From positions 1 to 64,000 of the forward strand of contig NZ_CALEJS010000035.1 in assembly GCF_937898475.1 (NCBI RefSeq): a stretch of DNA of 64,000 nt, in the 5' to 3' direction. Below are positions 7,922 to 16,876 of this stretch, in pieces. Both the position numbers and the translations under genes were made by a program. The DNA comes from an uncultured Chitinophaga sp. Lineage in GTDB: Bacteria; Bacteroidota; Bacteroidia; Chitinophagales; Chitinophagaceae. The notes under the pieces were generated by a model. It ran no database searches. It was not told where the DNA came from and saw only the letters and a list, made by a program, of their open reading frames with translations. How positions within the stretch are numbered: position 1 is the first letter of the stretch; the number at the start of each line of letters is the position of its first letter.

Positions 7922-8689
7922 TCAGCGATACCGGCGGGTGGCCCCTGACCGGAGGGCCAGGTATTTCCTTGCGAACCTCCTTACCAGCAGCATTCCGGAC
8001 AGGAAACCGCCAATATGGGCCGCATAAGCCACTCCGCCCGCTTCCTGTCCGCCCAGCGCCCCAAAGCCGTTGATCACCTGGAATACGAACCAGAGACCCA
8101 CCACCACCAGCGCCGGGACAGCAATAATAAAAAACAACATCCAGATATAGATATGTTTTCGTGGAAACAGTACAATATAGCCCCCCAGTACCGCAGAAAT
8201 CGCACCAGAAGCACCCATACTCGGTATCAGGAGGTTCTGCCCCAGCAGCAGGGTGGCAAAAACATGGCTAAGCCCCGCCAGGCAGCCGCAAAGCAGGTAA
8301 AATACGAGGTAATTCCAGTGCCCCAGCGCATCTTCCAGGTTATCGCCACAAATGGCGAGGTAGAGCATATTGCCACCCAAATGCGCCCAGCCCCCATGCA
8401 GGAACATGGAAGTGATCAAAGTGAGGTATACCGGCACACCGGTAGGCTGCAGCCCCGGCATCTCAAACGTATTGCCGGTGTAGGGGTCTACCAGCACCTG
8501 GCCGGGGGTAACAATATCCTGGCCCGTTAATATTTCGCCGGGAACAGTGGCGTAGGCAAACATGGTGCGCACATCCAGCCCATAGTGTTGCCAGAAGATA
8601 AATACGAGGATATTGATCGCGATAAGGCTGTAGTTCACCAGCGGGGTACGCTTTCTGTCCCTGTTATCATCACCGATTGGAAGCAGCAT
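7922..8689 (-). CDS. Rhomboid-family intramembrane serine protease
   Basis: A 255-aa polytopic membrane protein. It has the rhomboid signature HGGWAHLGGN (98-107), the catalytic serine in GASG (Ser161) followed by AISAVLGGY, and the catalytic His225 in AAHIGGF. About six transmembrane helices can be drawn, with an inserted loop (about 45-85) between helix 1 and the HGGW region. Rhomboids cut transmembrane helices within the inner membrane. The C-terminus is basic (RRYR). It is 47 nt upstream of the barrel gene on the same strand. Confidence 0.93.
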   Translation of the reverse strand: MLLPIGDDNRDRKRTPLVNYSLIAINILVFIFWQHYGLDVRTMFAYATVPGEILTGQDIVTPGQVLVDPYTGNTFEMPGLQPTGVPVYLTLITSMFLHGGWAHLGGNMLYLAICGDNLEDALGHWNYLVFYLLCGCLAGLSHVFATLLLGQNLLIPSMGASGAISAVLGGYIVLFPRKHIYIWMLFFIIAVPALVVVGLWFVFQVINGFGALGGQEAGGVAYAAHIGGFLSGMLLVRRFARKYLALRSGATRRYR

Positions 8690-8777
8690 TTGTTTTCTTT
8701 CTGTTATACAAATGCTGTTCCTGAAATCGGCTAAGCGTAACGGCTGTTATCGCGGGGTTCCTGAACGGGCTCTGCCA

Positions 8778-9923
8778 TCAGAACAGCCATACGCCGTTCA
8801 TCATGGCTACGCCACAGGTAGTTTCAAAACTGTTCACATAATTGTCCGGGGTTCTGTGCCACCACTGCCCCCACATCAGCCCATTGGAATTGCGGTAGGC
8901 CCATGCCTCTGCTGCATTGTAGTTCAGCCAGGAGGCATAAGTGCCCTGGTAGCCATGGTCCTTTACAAAGCGGCATGCCCAGCGCGCAAAGATGGATTTA
9001 AAGCCCTGGCAGTCTTCATTATCATATTCATCGGGCAATAACCCCTGCGCATTGCACATCACATTTTTCGTATAGTCCATCGCTTTGGCCGCCATTGCCT
9101 TGAAGTTGGCGGAGGGATAGTAATTATGCAGCATACTACAGGCGCCGATAAAAGTACCCTGTGTATAGGTACGCGCGCCTTCTGTAATAACGCCCGCCGC
9201 ATTCATGGCGCCTCTTACTTCACCGGTACCCGCTACATACAGTTTGCTGACCATCCAGTCTACAATCATCTTTGCCTTATCGCGGTAGCCTGCGTCGCCG
9301 GTAGCCTGGTAGAGGTACATGGCACAGATGGCCGCCGGTGCATTTACACAGGCGTTCTTGGAGGTGTTGGCCGTGGTCCACCATAAACCGCCGCCCAGGT
9401 TGTTATCCCAGGCGCGTGCCCATACCATGTCGAAATTGTTCCTGGCCATGTCTTTCATACCGCCGTCATTGGTGATCTGGAATGCGCGGATGCACATCAG
9501 TGCCCCCCAGATCACATCGTCGTTGAAACTGTTGGCATTCCAGAGTAAACCATAGGCATCGCGCATACCATTGTAGAGGTATACCATCTTGTTGCGCAGA
9601 TCCGGATCGTTGTGGATCAGCACCGCATCGATGATGGTTTCAATGGCTTCTGCCGACTTCCAGAAATCGGTTCTGCCGCTGTGGGTCACGTCTGAATAAT
9701 AGTAGGCCTTGAAGGAGGGGCCATAGGTGCCATACTGGTGATAGAAGGCATTGTTATAGCACTGCATGGCCAGCAGCGCTTCTGCCTTGGTGGGCTGTAC
9801 AGCCTCCACAGTTGCCTGTCTTACTGTACTGTCATTGGTAGCGGCTGTTTCGGAAACGTTCAGTTCCTTTTTTGCGCAAGCTGAAAATGCGAGCACCAGC
9901 ATGAGGAGAGCCGGAATTTTCAT
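8778..9923 (-). CDS. GH76-family glycoside hydrolase lipoprotein
   Basis: The ATG at 9923 (MKIPALLML) is chosen because it gives a clean lipoprotein signal with lipobox LAFSAC (Cys16); the track start adds 18 residues. The mature part resembles GH76, an (alpha/alpha)6-barrel family of endo-alpha-1,6-mannanases. The paired aspartates in FNDDVIWG (Asp135-Asp136) fit the catalytic pair, and there are many Trp/Tyr residues in cleft-type motifs (GGGLWWT, QGTFIGA). As a Bacteroidota lipoprotein it is probably on the outer membrane facing periplasm or surface. Targets would be alpha-mannan such as the yeast-wall backbone. It stands alone, without a GH92/GH125 companion. Confidence 0.9.
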   Translation of the reverse strand: MKIPALLMLVLAFSACAKKELNVSETAATNDSTVRQATVEAVQPTKAEALLAMQCYNNAFYHQYGTYGPSFKAYYYSDVTHSGRTDFWKSAEAIETIIDAVLIHNDPDLRNKMVYLYNGMRDAYGLLWNANSFNDDVIWGALMCIRAFQITNDGGMKDMARNNFDMVWARAWDNNLGGGLWWTTANTSKNACVNAPAAICAMYLYQATGDAGYRDKAKMIVDWMVSKLYVAGTGEVRGAMNAAGVITEGARTYTQGTFIGACSMLHNYYPSANFKAMAAKAMDYTKNVMCNAQGLLPDEYDNEDCQGFKSIFARWACRFVKDHGYQGTYASWLNYNAAEAWAYRNSNGLMWGQWWHRTPDNYVNSFETTCGVAMMNGVWLF

Positions 9924-10071
9924 GTTCTTTGATTTTACAGATGAGGGTTTTACGTGGAATTGGGTTTTCCTGTCCATAGAAGGACAGGCAGGTACATCAA
10001 AATTCCCTACAGGAAATGAAAAAAAACAGGAGGTTAACCGTGCTTACCGGATGTTGATATGGCGACGATCT

Positions 10072-11616
10072 TCAGCGAGGCTTTTTAACGGCATTGCTCC
10101 TGATAAAGATGCACGACATCAATGCGCCCGCAAAGCCCAGTATACCGGCTATGCGCATGATCCTGCTGTAGGCGGTAATAAAACTGCTGTGATACAATGC
10201 CCGGATCTGCTGCTGGTCTGCTGCAGGGATGGATGCGGGTACGGTGGCGTTCCCCAATTCGGCAGACTGCTGCATTACCTGTTGCTTGGCTTTACTGTCA
10301 ACCGGTAAAGCTGCCAGGTCACGTTGCAGCGAAGCAGTAAAGAACAACACGGCCATAGCGCCGAAGATAGCGTTTGCAAACACACCGGCTATACGGGAAA
10401 GCGCATTATTGATACCGGAAGCGGTACCGGAGTAATGTTCACTGACAGCCCCCATCACGGTGGCGGTAAGCGGCGCCACGGTAAACGCCATCCCCAGGCC
10501 CAACACCATCACACCCGGCAGGAAGGTGGTATAATAATCCGCGGGCCCGCGGGTCTGGCCAACAAAGGACAAGAGCAGCAGCCCCGCTCCTGCTACCGCC
10601 GGACCCGCAATGAGTAAGGGCCTGGGACCTGTCTTATCTGCCAGGCTGCCTGCAAAACGCGCCAGCAGCACCATCAGAATCGTAAAGGGCAGAAAGGTAA
10701 GACCGGATTGCAGCTGGCTGTAACCCTGCACCTGCACCAGGTTCAGTGAGAGGAACAACATACCGGCGCCCAATCCTGCATACAAAAAGAACGTCAGCAG
10801 GTTCGCACCGCTAAAGCTGCGGTTGGCAAAAAGCTGCAGCGGCATCATCGGATGCGGGCTTCTCTTCTCTATCATCACAAAAGCGATCAGTAATAACAAA
10901 CCCACGCCCAAAGCGCCATACACCTGCCAGTGATCCAAACCTTCGGCAGGCATCCGCAGAAATCCAAAGGTAAAAAGCGCCAGACCAAACATAACGGTCA
11001 GCGCACCCGGAAAGTCCAGTGCATGGTCTGCGCTGTTGTCCCTTGTTTCGCTGACCTTCTTCCAGAGTATCCAGGTAGCGATGATGCCAATGGGAATATT
11101 AATGAAGAAAATGAAACGCCAGTGCCCTGCATCCGCCAGGGCGCCGCCCAGCACGGGGCCGCCGATGGTAACTACTGTAGTAAAAGCAGACCAGGTGCCG
11201 ATGGCTTTGCCCCTTTCGTTTTCATTGATGGAAGAAGAGATCAGGGCAAGACTTCCGGGGATCATCAATGCACCGCCAATGCCCTGCAGCATGCGGAAAA
11301 GGATCAGCAGCAGTACATTGGGCGCAAGTCCGCAGGCGGCTGACCCTGCAATGAATATAACGATGCCCGTAACAAAGACTTTCTTACGGCCCAGCTTATC
11401 ACCCAGGGCGCCGCCTATCAGCATCAGTGAAGAAAGCATGAGCAGGTAAGCATTCAGTATCCAGAAAAGATCCGGCCCGCTGGCGCCCAGGCTTTGCTGT
11501 ATGGAGGGCAATACCACATTCAGTGCGGTACTATCAATAAACGCCATGGCAGAAGCCATGATGGCAGACACCATGATCCATTTACCGGCAGCGCTTGCAA
11601 GGGGTACGGTAGGCAT
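10072..11616 (-). CDS. DHA2-family (EmrB/QacA type) MFS exporter
   Basis: A 514-aa major facilitator with about 14 predicted transmembrane helices, the number typical of the drug:H+ antiporter-2 branch. Motif A is GALGDKLGRKKVF near residue 70, motif C-like GGPVLGGALAD follows in helix 5, and D/N-rich SFIDSTALNVVLP-type sequence lies in helix 1 (IDSTALNVVLPS). These features point to proton-driven efflux of hydrophobic compounds. There is no membrane-fusion (EmrA) or TolC partner next to it. Substrate unknown. Confidence 0.92.
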   Translation of the reverse strand: MPTVPLASAAGKWIMVSAIMASAMAFIDSTALNVVLPSIQQSLGASGPDLFWILNAYLLMLSSLMLIGGALGDKLGRKKVFVTGIVIFIAGSAACGLAPNVLLLILFRMLQGIGGALMIPGSLALISSSINENERGKAIGTWSAFTTVVTIGGPVLGGALADAGHWRFIFFINIPIGIIATWILWKKVSETRDNSADHALDFPGALTVMFGLALFTFGFLRMPAEGLDHWQVYGALGVGLLLLIAFVMIEKRSPHPMMPLQLFANRSFSGANLLTFFLYAGLGAGMLFLSLNLVQVQGYSQLQSGLTFLPFTILMVLLARFAGSLADKTGPRPLLIAGPAVAGAGLLLLSFVGQTRGPADYYTTFLPGVMVLGLGMAFTVAPLTATVMGAVSEHYSGTASGINNALSRIAGVFANAIFGAMAVLFFTASLQRDLAALPVDSKAKQQVMQQSAELGNATVPASIPAADQQQIRALYHSSFITAYSRIMRIAGILGFAGALMSCIFIRSNAVKKPR

Positions 11617-11652
11617 TTATAAAAGTTTGCTGCCTAAAGCTACGGGATTTAT

Positions 11653-12141
11653 TTACGGCAGCTTGTAAAACTGCAGCTTTACGCGGTACACCCCATTGCT
11701 GTAGTTACGTGTATAGGTGCCGTAAACATTGGCATAAACGCCCGATCCGCCTGTAATAGGGAAGTCGTGATTGGGTGCAATGGTATCGCCGGGTGTGAGC
11801 TTAAACACACCTGTAGCCGTGATGCTGCCCTCCCGGAACTGGAAAACAGTGGTGGTAACGCAGTCATAGATACCACTGAGATGGTTGAGGTACATGCTGG
11901 AGAATACATTCTGCACACTGGTAACAGCATTGGTAACACTATCGTGACAGGTAGCCAGCGCCTGTTCCGTGATTCCTTTATACACCCCGGCAGCCGTTTG
12001 CTGGTGGTCATACAGGGTATCAAATTGTTTCTGGATATCTTCCTGGGTGTAGTTAAGGGATATAACAACGGGCGGTGTTCCCGCCTGCCTGCAGGCGGCA
12101 AAGAACAGCAGTACGCCGGCGATCATAAAGATGGTTCTCAT
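11653..12141 (-). CDS. Small lipoprotein with dirigent/allene-oxide-cyclase-like barrel motif
   Basis: Start ATG at 12141 gives a lipoprotein signal with lipobox FFAAC (Cys17) and a 162-aa product. Residues 25-85 are helical and polar. The C-terminal half is beta-rich and contains ITGGSGVYANVYG (129-141), which closely resembles the GGTGxYxxARG core of the allene oxide cyclase/dirigent barrel fold. Members of that fold act on or bind small hydrophobic molecules. The resemblance is by motif only. The gene has its own transcription unit, separated from the upstream SusD gene by a terminator, and leads toward the DHA2 exporter 36 nt downstream. Confidence 0.7.
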   Translation of the reverse strand: MRTIFMIAGVLLFFAACRQAGTPPVVISLNYTQEDIQKQFDTLYDHQQTAAGVYKGITEQALATCHDSVTNAVTSVQNVFSSMYLNHLSGIYDCVTTTVFQFREGSITATGVFKLTPGDTIAPNHDFPITGGSGVYANVYGTYTRNYSNGVYRVKLQFYKLP

Positions 12142-12177
12142 AGCTGAATATTGCCGGCTAAAATAATACATTTCAGC

Positions 12178-12219
12178 AAAAAGAGGCTGTATCAAAAGTA
12201 AGATACAGCCTCCTGTTTT
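12178..12219. terminator. Bidirectional rho-independent terminator after the SusD gene
   Basis: A perfect 11-bp stem (12183-12193 with 12202-12212) has an 8-nt loop, with a T-run on each strand beyond it (TTTTTT at about 12216-12221 on plus; TTTTT on minus at 12178-12182). It starts 8 nt past the SusD stop codon, so it should end the GH2-SusC-SusD transcript and separate the small lipoprotein gene. Confidence 0.88.
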
Positions 12220-13749
12220 TTACCAGAGCGGGTTCTGTTTCATCTGGCCATTCGCATCGATCTCCTGTTGCGGAATGGGGTAATAATCATGCTTTTCAGG
12301 TACATAAAAATTCCTGCCCACCTTATCGCTGTTGGTAAGCTCCTGTTGCAGCAGTCCCCAGCGTTTCAGGTCGTAAAAGCGCAGGCCTTCGCGGCAGAAT
12401 TCTATCATGCGCTGGTGGCGGATCTCCGCCATCATCTGCTCCTGCGTATAGCCGGCAGGCAGCGCGGCCAGTTGTGCGCGGTCGCGGATGCGTTTTACCG
12501 GGGCATAGGCCTCCGCAGGGCGGCCCTGCATGGTGAGCGCTTCGGCATACATCAGCAGGATGTCTGCAAAGCGTAAGGCCCGCTCGTTGATGTTGGATGA
12601 ATAGTTACCGCCACCGCTGCCCCGCAGCTCATTTTCATTCTGCCAGTTCTGGTATTTTTTGAAGCGGGACGTAAAGGAATACTCCGTAGGGAAAAACCGG
12701 GAGATGGGCTGCTTATAAAAAGTGCCCTCCTGGCCCTGCCATACCAGGGTGGCGTACATACGCGGATCAAAATCGCCTGTGGTGGTCAGCTCTTTCTTAA
12801 ACTCGTTGAGCACCTTATTGGTAGGATATGCCTCAAACCAGCCGGATACCAGTGAAGGGGCAAACTCCTGCGCGGTGGTAACGCCGATAGATTCCGCCGG
12901 ACCGGAAGTAGCCCATGGGTTGGCGCCGCCCACATCCTGCACCTGTATCTCGAACACGGATTCTTCATTGTTTTCACGGGTAGCGGTGAAATTGTCTTCG
13001 TAACTGGCGGTAAGGTTATAAGCGTAAGGCGCGCCCATCAGCTGCTGAAAAGCTGCTGCTGCTTTTGCCCACTGTTTTTGATACAGGTAAGCCTTGCCCA
13101 GGTAGCCAAGCGCAGCGCCTTTGGTAGCGCGGCCAGTCCACTCTGCAGGCCATTTCACCGGCAGGTCTGTTACGGCGGCGCCCAGGTCTTCCTCTATCTG
13201 CTTCCACACCTCCGCTTCCGGAGATTTGGCGATGGGATATTCTTCCGTACCCGCCGGTATGGTTAAACGGATAGGCACATCCCCGAAGTTAGTGACCAGT
13301 ATAAAGTAATTGAGCGCGCGCAGAAAGCGTGCTTCTGCCTTGTATTGTTTCTTGTTCTCGTCGCTGACAGCGGCAATACCATCTGTACGTTCCAGTATCT
13401 GGTTGGCCCTGAAAATAGCCTGGTAAGATCCTTCCCAGAGGCTGTTCAGCACACCGTTGTCGGGGTTATTGGTAAAAGTGGAAAGGGAGTAGAGGTCCTT
13501 TACATCATTGCGGATAAAGAAATCGTCTCCCCTGCCGTTAGACAGCTCCACACCCCGTACACCCCAGTAGCCGGTGTTTACATTACGCAGCAGGTTATAG
13601 GTAGAGCCAAGGGCTGCCAGCACATCGGCTTCTGTTTTCCAGAAATCGTCCACCGCTACCGCGTTCGGGTTCTTCTTTTCGAGGAAGTCTTTGCTGCAGG
13701 CCGTGAACAGCAGTGCCAACAGGCATGCATATATGATATATCGTTTCAT
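12220..13749 (-). CDS. SusD/RagB-like glycan-binding lipoprotein (locus 1)
   Basis: A 509-aa outer-membrane lipoprotein of the SusD/RagB family. The start at 13749 (MKRYIIYA) gives lipobox LLFTAC (Cys18). The N-terminal TPR-type helices (DFWKTEADVLAALGSTYNLL) and the C-terminal region ending in YPIPQQEIDANGQMKQNPLW are typical; RFADILLMYAEAL is the usual SusD helix. SusD proteins form the lid of the SusC barrel and capture the oligosaccharide. The gene follows SusC by 19 nt and ends at a strong terminator. The ligand is unknown; the linked GH2 and possibly GH97 suggest a galactose- or glucose-containing glycan. Confidence 0.95.
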   Translation of the reverse strand: MKRYIIYACLLALLFTACSKDFLEKKNPNAVAVDDFWKTEADVLAALGSTYNLLRNVNTGYWGVRGVELSNGRGDDFFIRNDVKDLYSLSTFTNNPDNGVLNSLWEGSYQAIFRANQILERTDGIAAVSDENKKQYKAEARFLRALNYFILVTNFGDVPIRLTIPAGTEEYPIAKSPEAEVWKQIEEDLGAAVTDLPVKWPAEWTGRATKGAALGYLGKAYLYQKQWAKAAAAFQQLMGAPYAYNLTASYEDNFTATRENNEESVFEIQVQDVGGANPWATSGPAESIGVTTAQEFAPSLVSGWFEAYPTNKVLNEFKKELTTTGDFDPRMYATLVWQGQEGTFYKQPISRFFPTEYSFTSRFKKYQNWQNENELRGSGGGNYSSNINERALRFADILLMYAEALTMQGRPAEAYAPVKRIRDRAQLAALPAGYTQEQMMAEIRHQRMIEFCREGLRFYDLKRWGLLQQELTNSDKVGRNFYVPEKHDYYPIPQQEIDANGQMKQNPLW

Positions 13750-13768
13750 AAATAGCGCTTTGCGTGTG

Positions 13769-16700
13769 TTAGAAATTAAGTTGTACACCAATGGTAGCCG
13801 TGCGGGTCAGCGGGTATTCTACGTGACCAAAGTCCACCCCACGGTCAAGGATAGACGAACCGCGGCCAATATCCGGGTTGTAGCCGTCGTACCCCGTAAT
13901 GGTGAACAGGTTATCAAAGCTCACATAGGCGCGGAGACCATCCACCCCTACCCTGCGCAGCAATGCTCCAGGCAGTGCATACCCCAGCTGCAGGGAACGC
14001 ATGCGGAGGTAGGTACCGCTTTCCAGGAAGCGGTCAGACACCCGGGTGTTATAGTTGGGATCATCGATCACCGCACGCGGAAAATCCGTGTGGCGCTCCG
14101 GTGTCCAGGCGTTCAGTGTTGCCTTGGAATAATTGAACTCCAGGTTCATACCGTCCAGGTCCATCCGCAGACCGTTGTAGATCTTGTTGCCGACAGTGCC
14201 CTGGAAGAACATATTCAGGTCAAAACCTTTCCAGCGGGCATTGAAGCCTAAGCCATAAGAAAATTTAGGGAAGGCGCTGCCACAATACTGTTTATCTTCA
14301 TCAGAAATGATACCGTCTCCATTGGCGTCTACAAAACGGATATCCCCGGGCGATGCATTGGGTTGTATCAGATCGCCATCCTTATCCCGGTACGCCTCTA
14401 TCTCTTCCTGCGAATTGAAGATGCCATCTGTTTTGATCAGGTAGAAAGCGCCCACCGAACCGCCTTCCCGGGTAGTGGTGGTAGATGATCCGTGATGTGT
14501 AGGCTGACCGCCATAAAGCGGCAGGCCGCCCAGCAGCTTATCCACTTTATTCCTGTCTAATGCAAAGGTGGCGTTTACCCCATAAGAAAGTTCGCCCAGG
14601 CGCCCGTTGTAGGCAGCGGCTATTTCAAGGCCCCTGTTGTAGATGGCGCCTGCATTCATTACCGGGTCTGAGGTAACGCCTACAGAGCCTGGAATGGGCA
14701 GGTTCATGAGAATGTCTGTAGTATGCTTGATGTAGTAATCTGCCGTTAAGGTAAGTTTGTTGTCAAAGAAACCTGCATCTACACCAACGTTGAAGGTAGA
14801 AGTATTTTCCCATTTGATATTGGGATCTACCAGCGCACGCTGAATAGCGCCGTACCATTTAGACTGATCCACACCGGTTACGTAGTTAAGATTGGTGGCG
14901 ATGGTGGCAATGTACTGGTAGTCGGCCATTTCCTGGTTACCCAGTATACCGTAGCTGGTTCTCAGCTTCAGCTGGCTGATGGTCTTACTGAGCGGTTTAA
15001 AGAACTCCTCGTTGCCAATGTTCCAGCCCAATGCGATGGAAGGAAAGTTGCCATACCGGTGTGCCGGAGAAAAACGCGAAGAACCATCACGGCGGAAGCT
15101 GGCCGTAAGCAGGTAACGATCATCATAAGAATATACCACCCTGCCTAATATAGACAGCAGGCCGCTCTGCAGCTCGTAACCACCGCTGCTGCGTACCCCC
15201 GCGCCGGCGTCCAGTACTTTTACGCCGTCCGGCAGATCCTGCACGGAGGCAGAGTCTGTACGGAAGCGGCTTACCTGCGAAGCATAACCCGCCAACACCT
15301 GCAGCCGGTGTTTGCCGAAAGTATTGCTGTAGTTCAGGGTATTTTCTCCCATTACAAAATTGCGTTCATCGCGTCTTTCCCAGAGATCGTTGGTAGCATG
15401 TGCAAACAGCTCTCCTACTTTATAACGCTGCGCATAATCAAATGCCTGTCCGCCGGTGTAGATATACCCCAGGTTAAACTTATAGGTCAGTCCTTTGAAC
15501 AATGACACCTCTGCATACGCATTGGTGATCACATTGGTATACCTGTTCCAGATGCTTTCCAGGTTAAGCTGCGCCATGGGATTTGCTACATTCACCACAG
15601 GGCCGTAAGCGCCTGCATAACCGCCCTGTGCGCCGGGATCATACACCTGGAAAACGGGGATCATCTTCACGGCAGACCCTACGGGGTTGCCGCCTTGTCC
15701 GCCCCAGCCGCCGGGCATGGTAATGGTCTTCTCCCGCGAGATGATAACGGTTTCGCCTATCTTAAAACGTCCTTTGGTGGTTTCAGATTTGATGCGCAGA
15801 TTAAGGCGGTTATAACCGGTTACTTTTACAATTCCTTCCTGGTTAAAATAGCCACCGGAGATACTGTAGTTGCCATTCTCACCGCCGCCGCTTACATTGA
15901 GCTCATAGCTCTGTATGGGCGCCGTACGGTACACTTCATCCTGCCAGTCGGTACCCGCGCCCAGGGAATCAGGATTGCGGGCAATATCCAGGCGGGGCAC
16001 ACCGGCGGCGTCATGGGCGGCATTGCTTACCCGGGCCCACTCGCTGGCATTGAGCACATCCATTTTACGGGCCAGTTGCTGTACGCCATAATAAGCGTTA
16101 AAGCTGATCGCTGTTTTGCCTCCGGCGCCTGAGCGGGTGGTCACCAGCACCACGCCATTGGCGGCGCGGGAACCATAGATGGCTGCGGCAGAGGCGTCTT
16201 TCAGCACCTCAATGGAAGCAATGTCTGAAGGCATGAGGTTGTTGATACCGGTGACCTGCACCCCATCTACGATGTACAGGGGACTGTTGTTATTCAGGGT
16301 GCCTACCCCTCTTACCAGTACGCGGGTACCGGAGCCGGGATCGCCGCCGGCAGACTCGATCTGTACACCGGCGATCTTGCCCTGCAATGCTTTGGACACG
16401 TTATTCATACCGGCGGTCACCAGGTCGCCGGCCTTCACGGAAGCAACGGCGCCTGTAAGATCTGATTTGCGGATCGTGCCATAACCCACCACTACCAGTT
16501 CTCCCAGTTGTCTGGAGCCCTGCTGCAGCTGTACGTTAGCGGCGGCACGGCCGTTGAGGGGCACCTCCTGCGGCTGATAACCGATGAATGTGAACACTAA
16601 TGTTGCATTGGGGTTGCTCACGCTTATCCTGTACCTTCCATCGGGCCCGGTAACCGTGCCCGTTGTTTTTCCTTTCTCTGTAATGCTTACGCCAGGCAAT

Positions 16701-16831
16701 GGCGTACTGGCGGAATCTGTTACGGTGCCTGTCACCACTGATCCCGATTGTGCAGGGAGCCGGGATGTGCATAGCAGGCATAGCAACAGCATGCAGATAA
16801 GGTTGCATGACCTGTTCATTCTTCGTTGCAT
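13769..16831 (-). CDS. SusC-like TonB-linked outer-membrane transporter (locus 1)
   Basis: A 1020-aa TonB-dependent transporter. After a signal peptide (RLPAQ), a carboxypeptidase-regulatory-like beta domain (about 32-105, GTVTDSASTPLPGVSI) is followed by the TonB-box-like VVVGYG segment and the plug (LVRGVGTLNNNSPLYIVDGV), then the 22-strand barrel ending in a beta strand with terminal Phe (GVQLNF). These proteins import oligosaccharides using energy passed by TonB. It lies between the GH2 gene (45 nt upstream) and SusD (19 nt downstream) in one apparent operon. No N-terminal sigma/anti-sigma signalling extension is present, so control is probably by another regulator. Confidence 0.96.
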   Translation of the reverse strand: MQRRMNRSCNLICMLLLCLLCTSRLPAQSGSVVTGTVTDSASTPLPGVSITEKGKTTGTVTGPDGRYRISVSNPNATLVFTFIGYQPQEVPLNGRAAANVQLQQGSRQLGELVVVGYGTIRKSDLTGAVASVKAGDLVTAGMNNVSKALQGKIAGVQIESAGGDPGSGTRVLVRGVGTLNNNSPLYIVDGVQVTGINNLMPSDIASIEVLKDASAAAIYGSRAANGVVLVTTRSGAGGKTAISFNAYYGVQQLARKMDVLNASEWARVSNAAHDAAGVPRLDIARNPDSLGAGTDWQDEVYRTAPIQSYELNVSGGGENGNYSISGGYFNQEGIVKVTGYNRLNLRIKSETTKGRFKIGETVIISREKTITMPGGWGGQGGNPVGSAVKMIPVFQVYDPGAQGGYAGAYGPVVNVANPMAQLNLESIWNRYTNVITNAYAEVSLFKGLTYKFNLGYIYTGGQAFDYAQRYKVGELFAHATNDLWERRDERNFVMGENTLNYSNTFGKHRLQVLAGYASQVSRFRTDSASVQDLPDGVKVLDAGAGVRSSGGYELQSGLLSILGRVVYSYDDRYLLTASFRRDGSSRFSPAHRYGNFPSIALGWNIGNEEFFKPLSKTISQLKLRTSYGILGNQEMADYQYIATIATNLNYVTGVDQSKWYGAIQRALVDPNIKWENTSTFNVGVDAGFFDNKLTLTADYYIKHTTDILMNLPIPGSVGVTSDPVMNAGAIYNRGLEIAAAYNGRLGELSYGVNATFALDRNKVDKLLGGLPLYGGQPTHHGSSTTTTREGGSVGAFYLIKTDGIFNSQEEIEAYRDKDGDLIQPNASPGDIRFVDANGDGIISDEDKQYCGSAFPKFSYGLGFNARWKGFDLNMFFQGTVGNKIYNGLRMDLDGMNLEFNYSKATLNAWTPERHTDFPRAVIDDPNYNTRVSDRFLESGTYLRMRSLQLGYALPGALLRRVGVDGLRAYVSFDNLFTITGYDGYNPDIGRGSSILDRGVDFGHVEYPLTRTATIGVQLNF

Positions 16832-16876
16832 AGAAGTGGGTTTAATAGTGAAGAAATCTAAAGCGGGCGAAAACGT

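Noticed and set aside
12178..12219. Riboswitch or attenuator before the small lipoprotein gene
   Set aside because: A simple 11-bp stem with T-runs on both sides at the end of the SusD gene is a terminator; there is no aptamer-like conservation.
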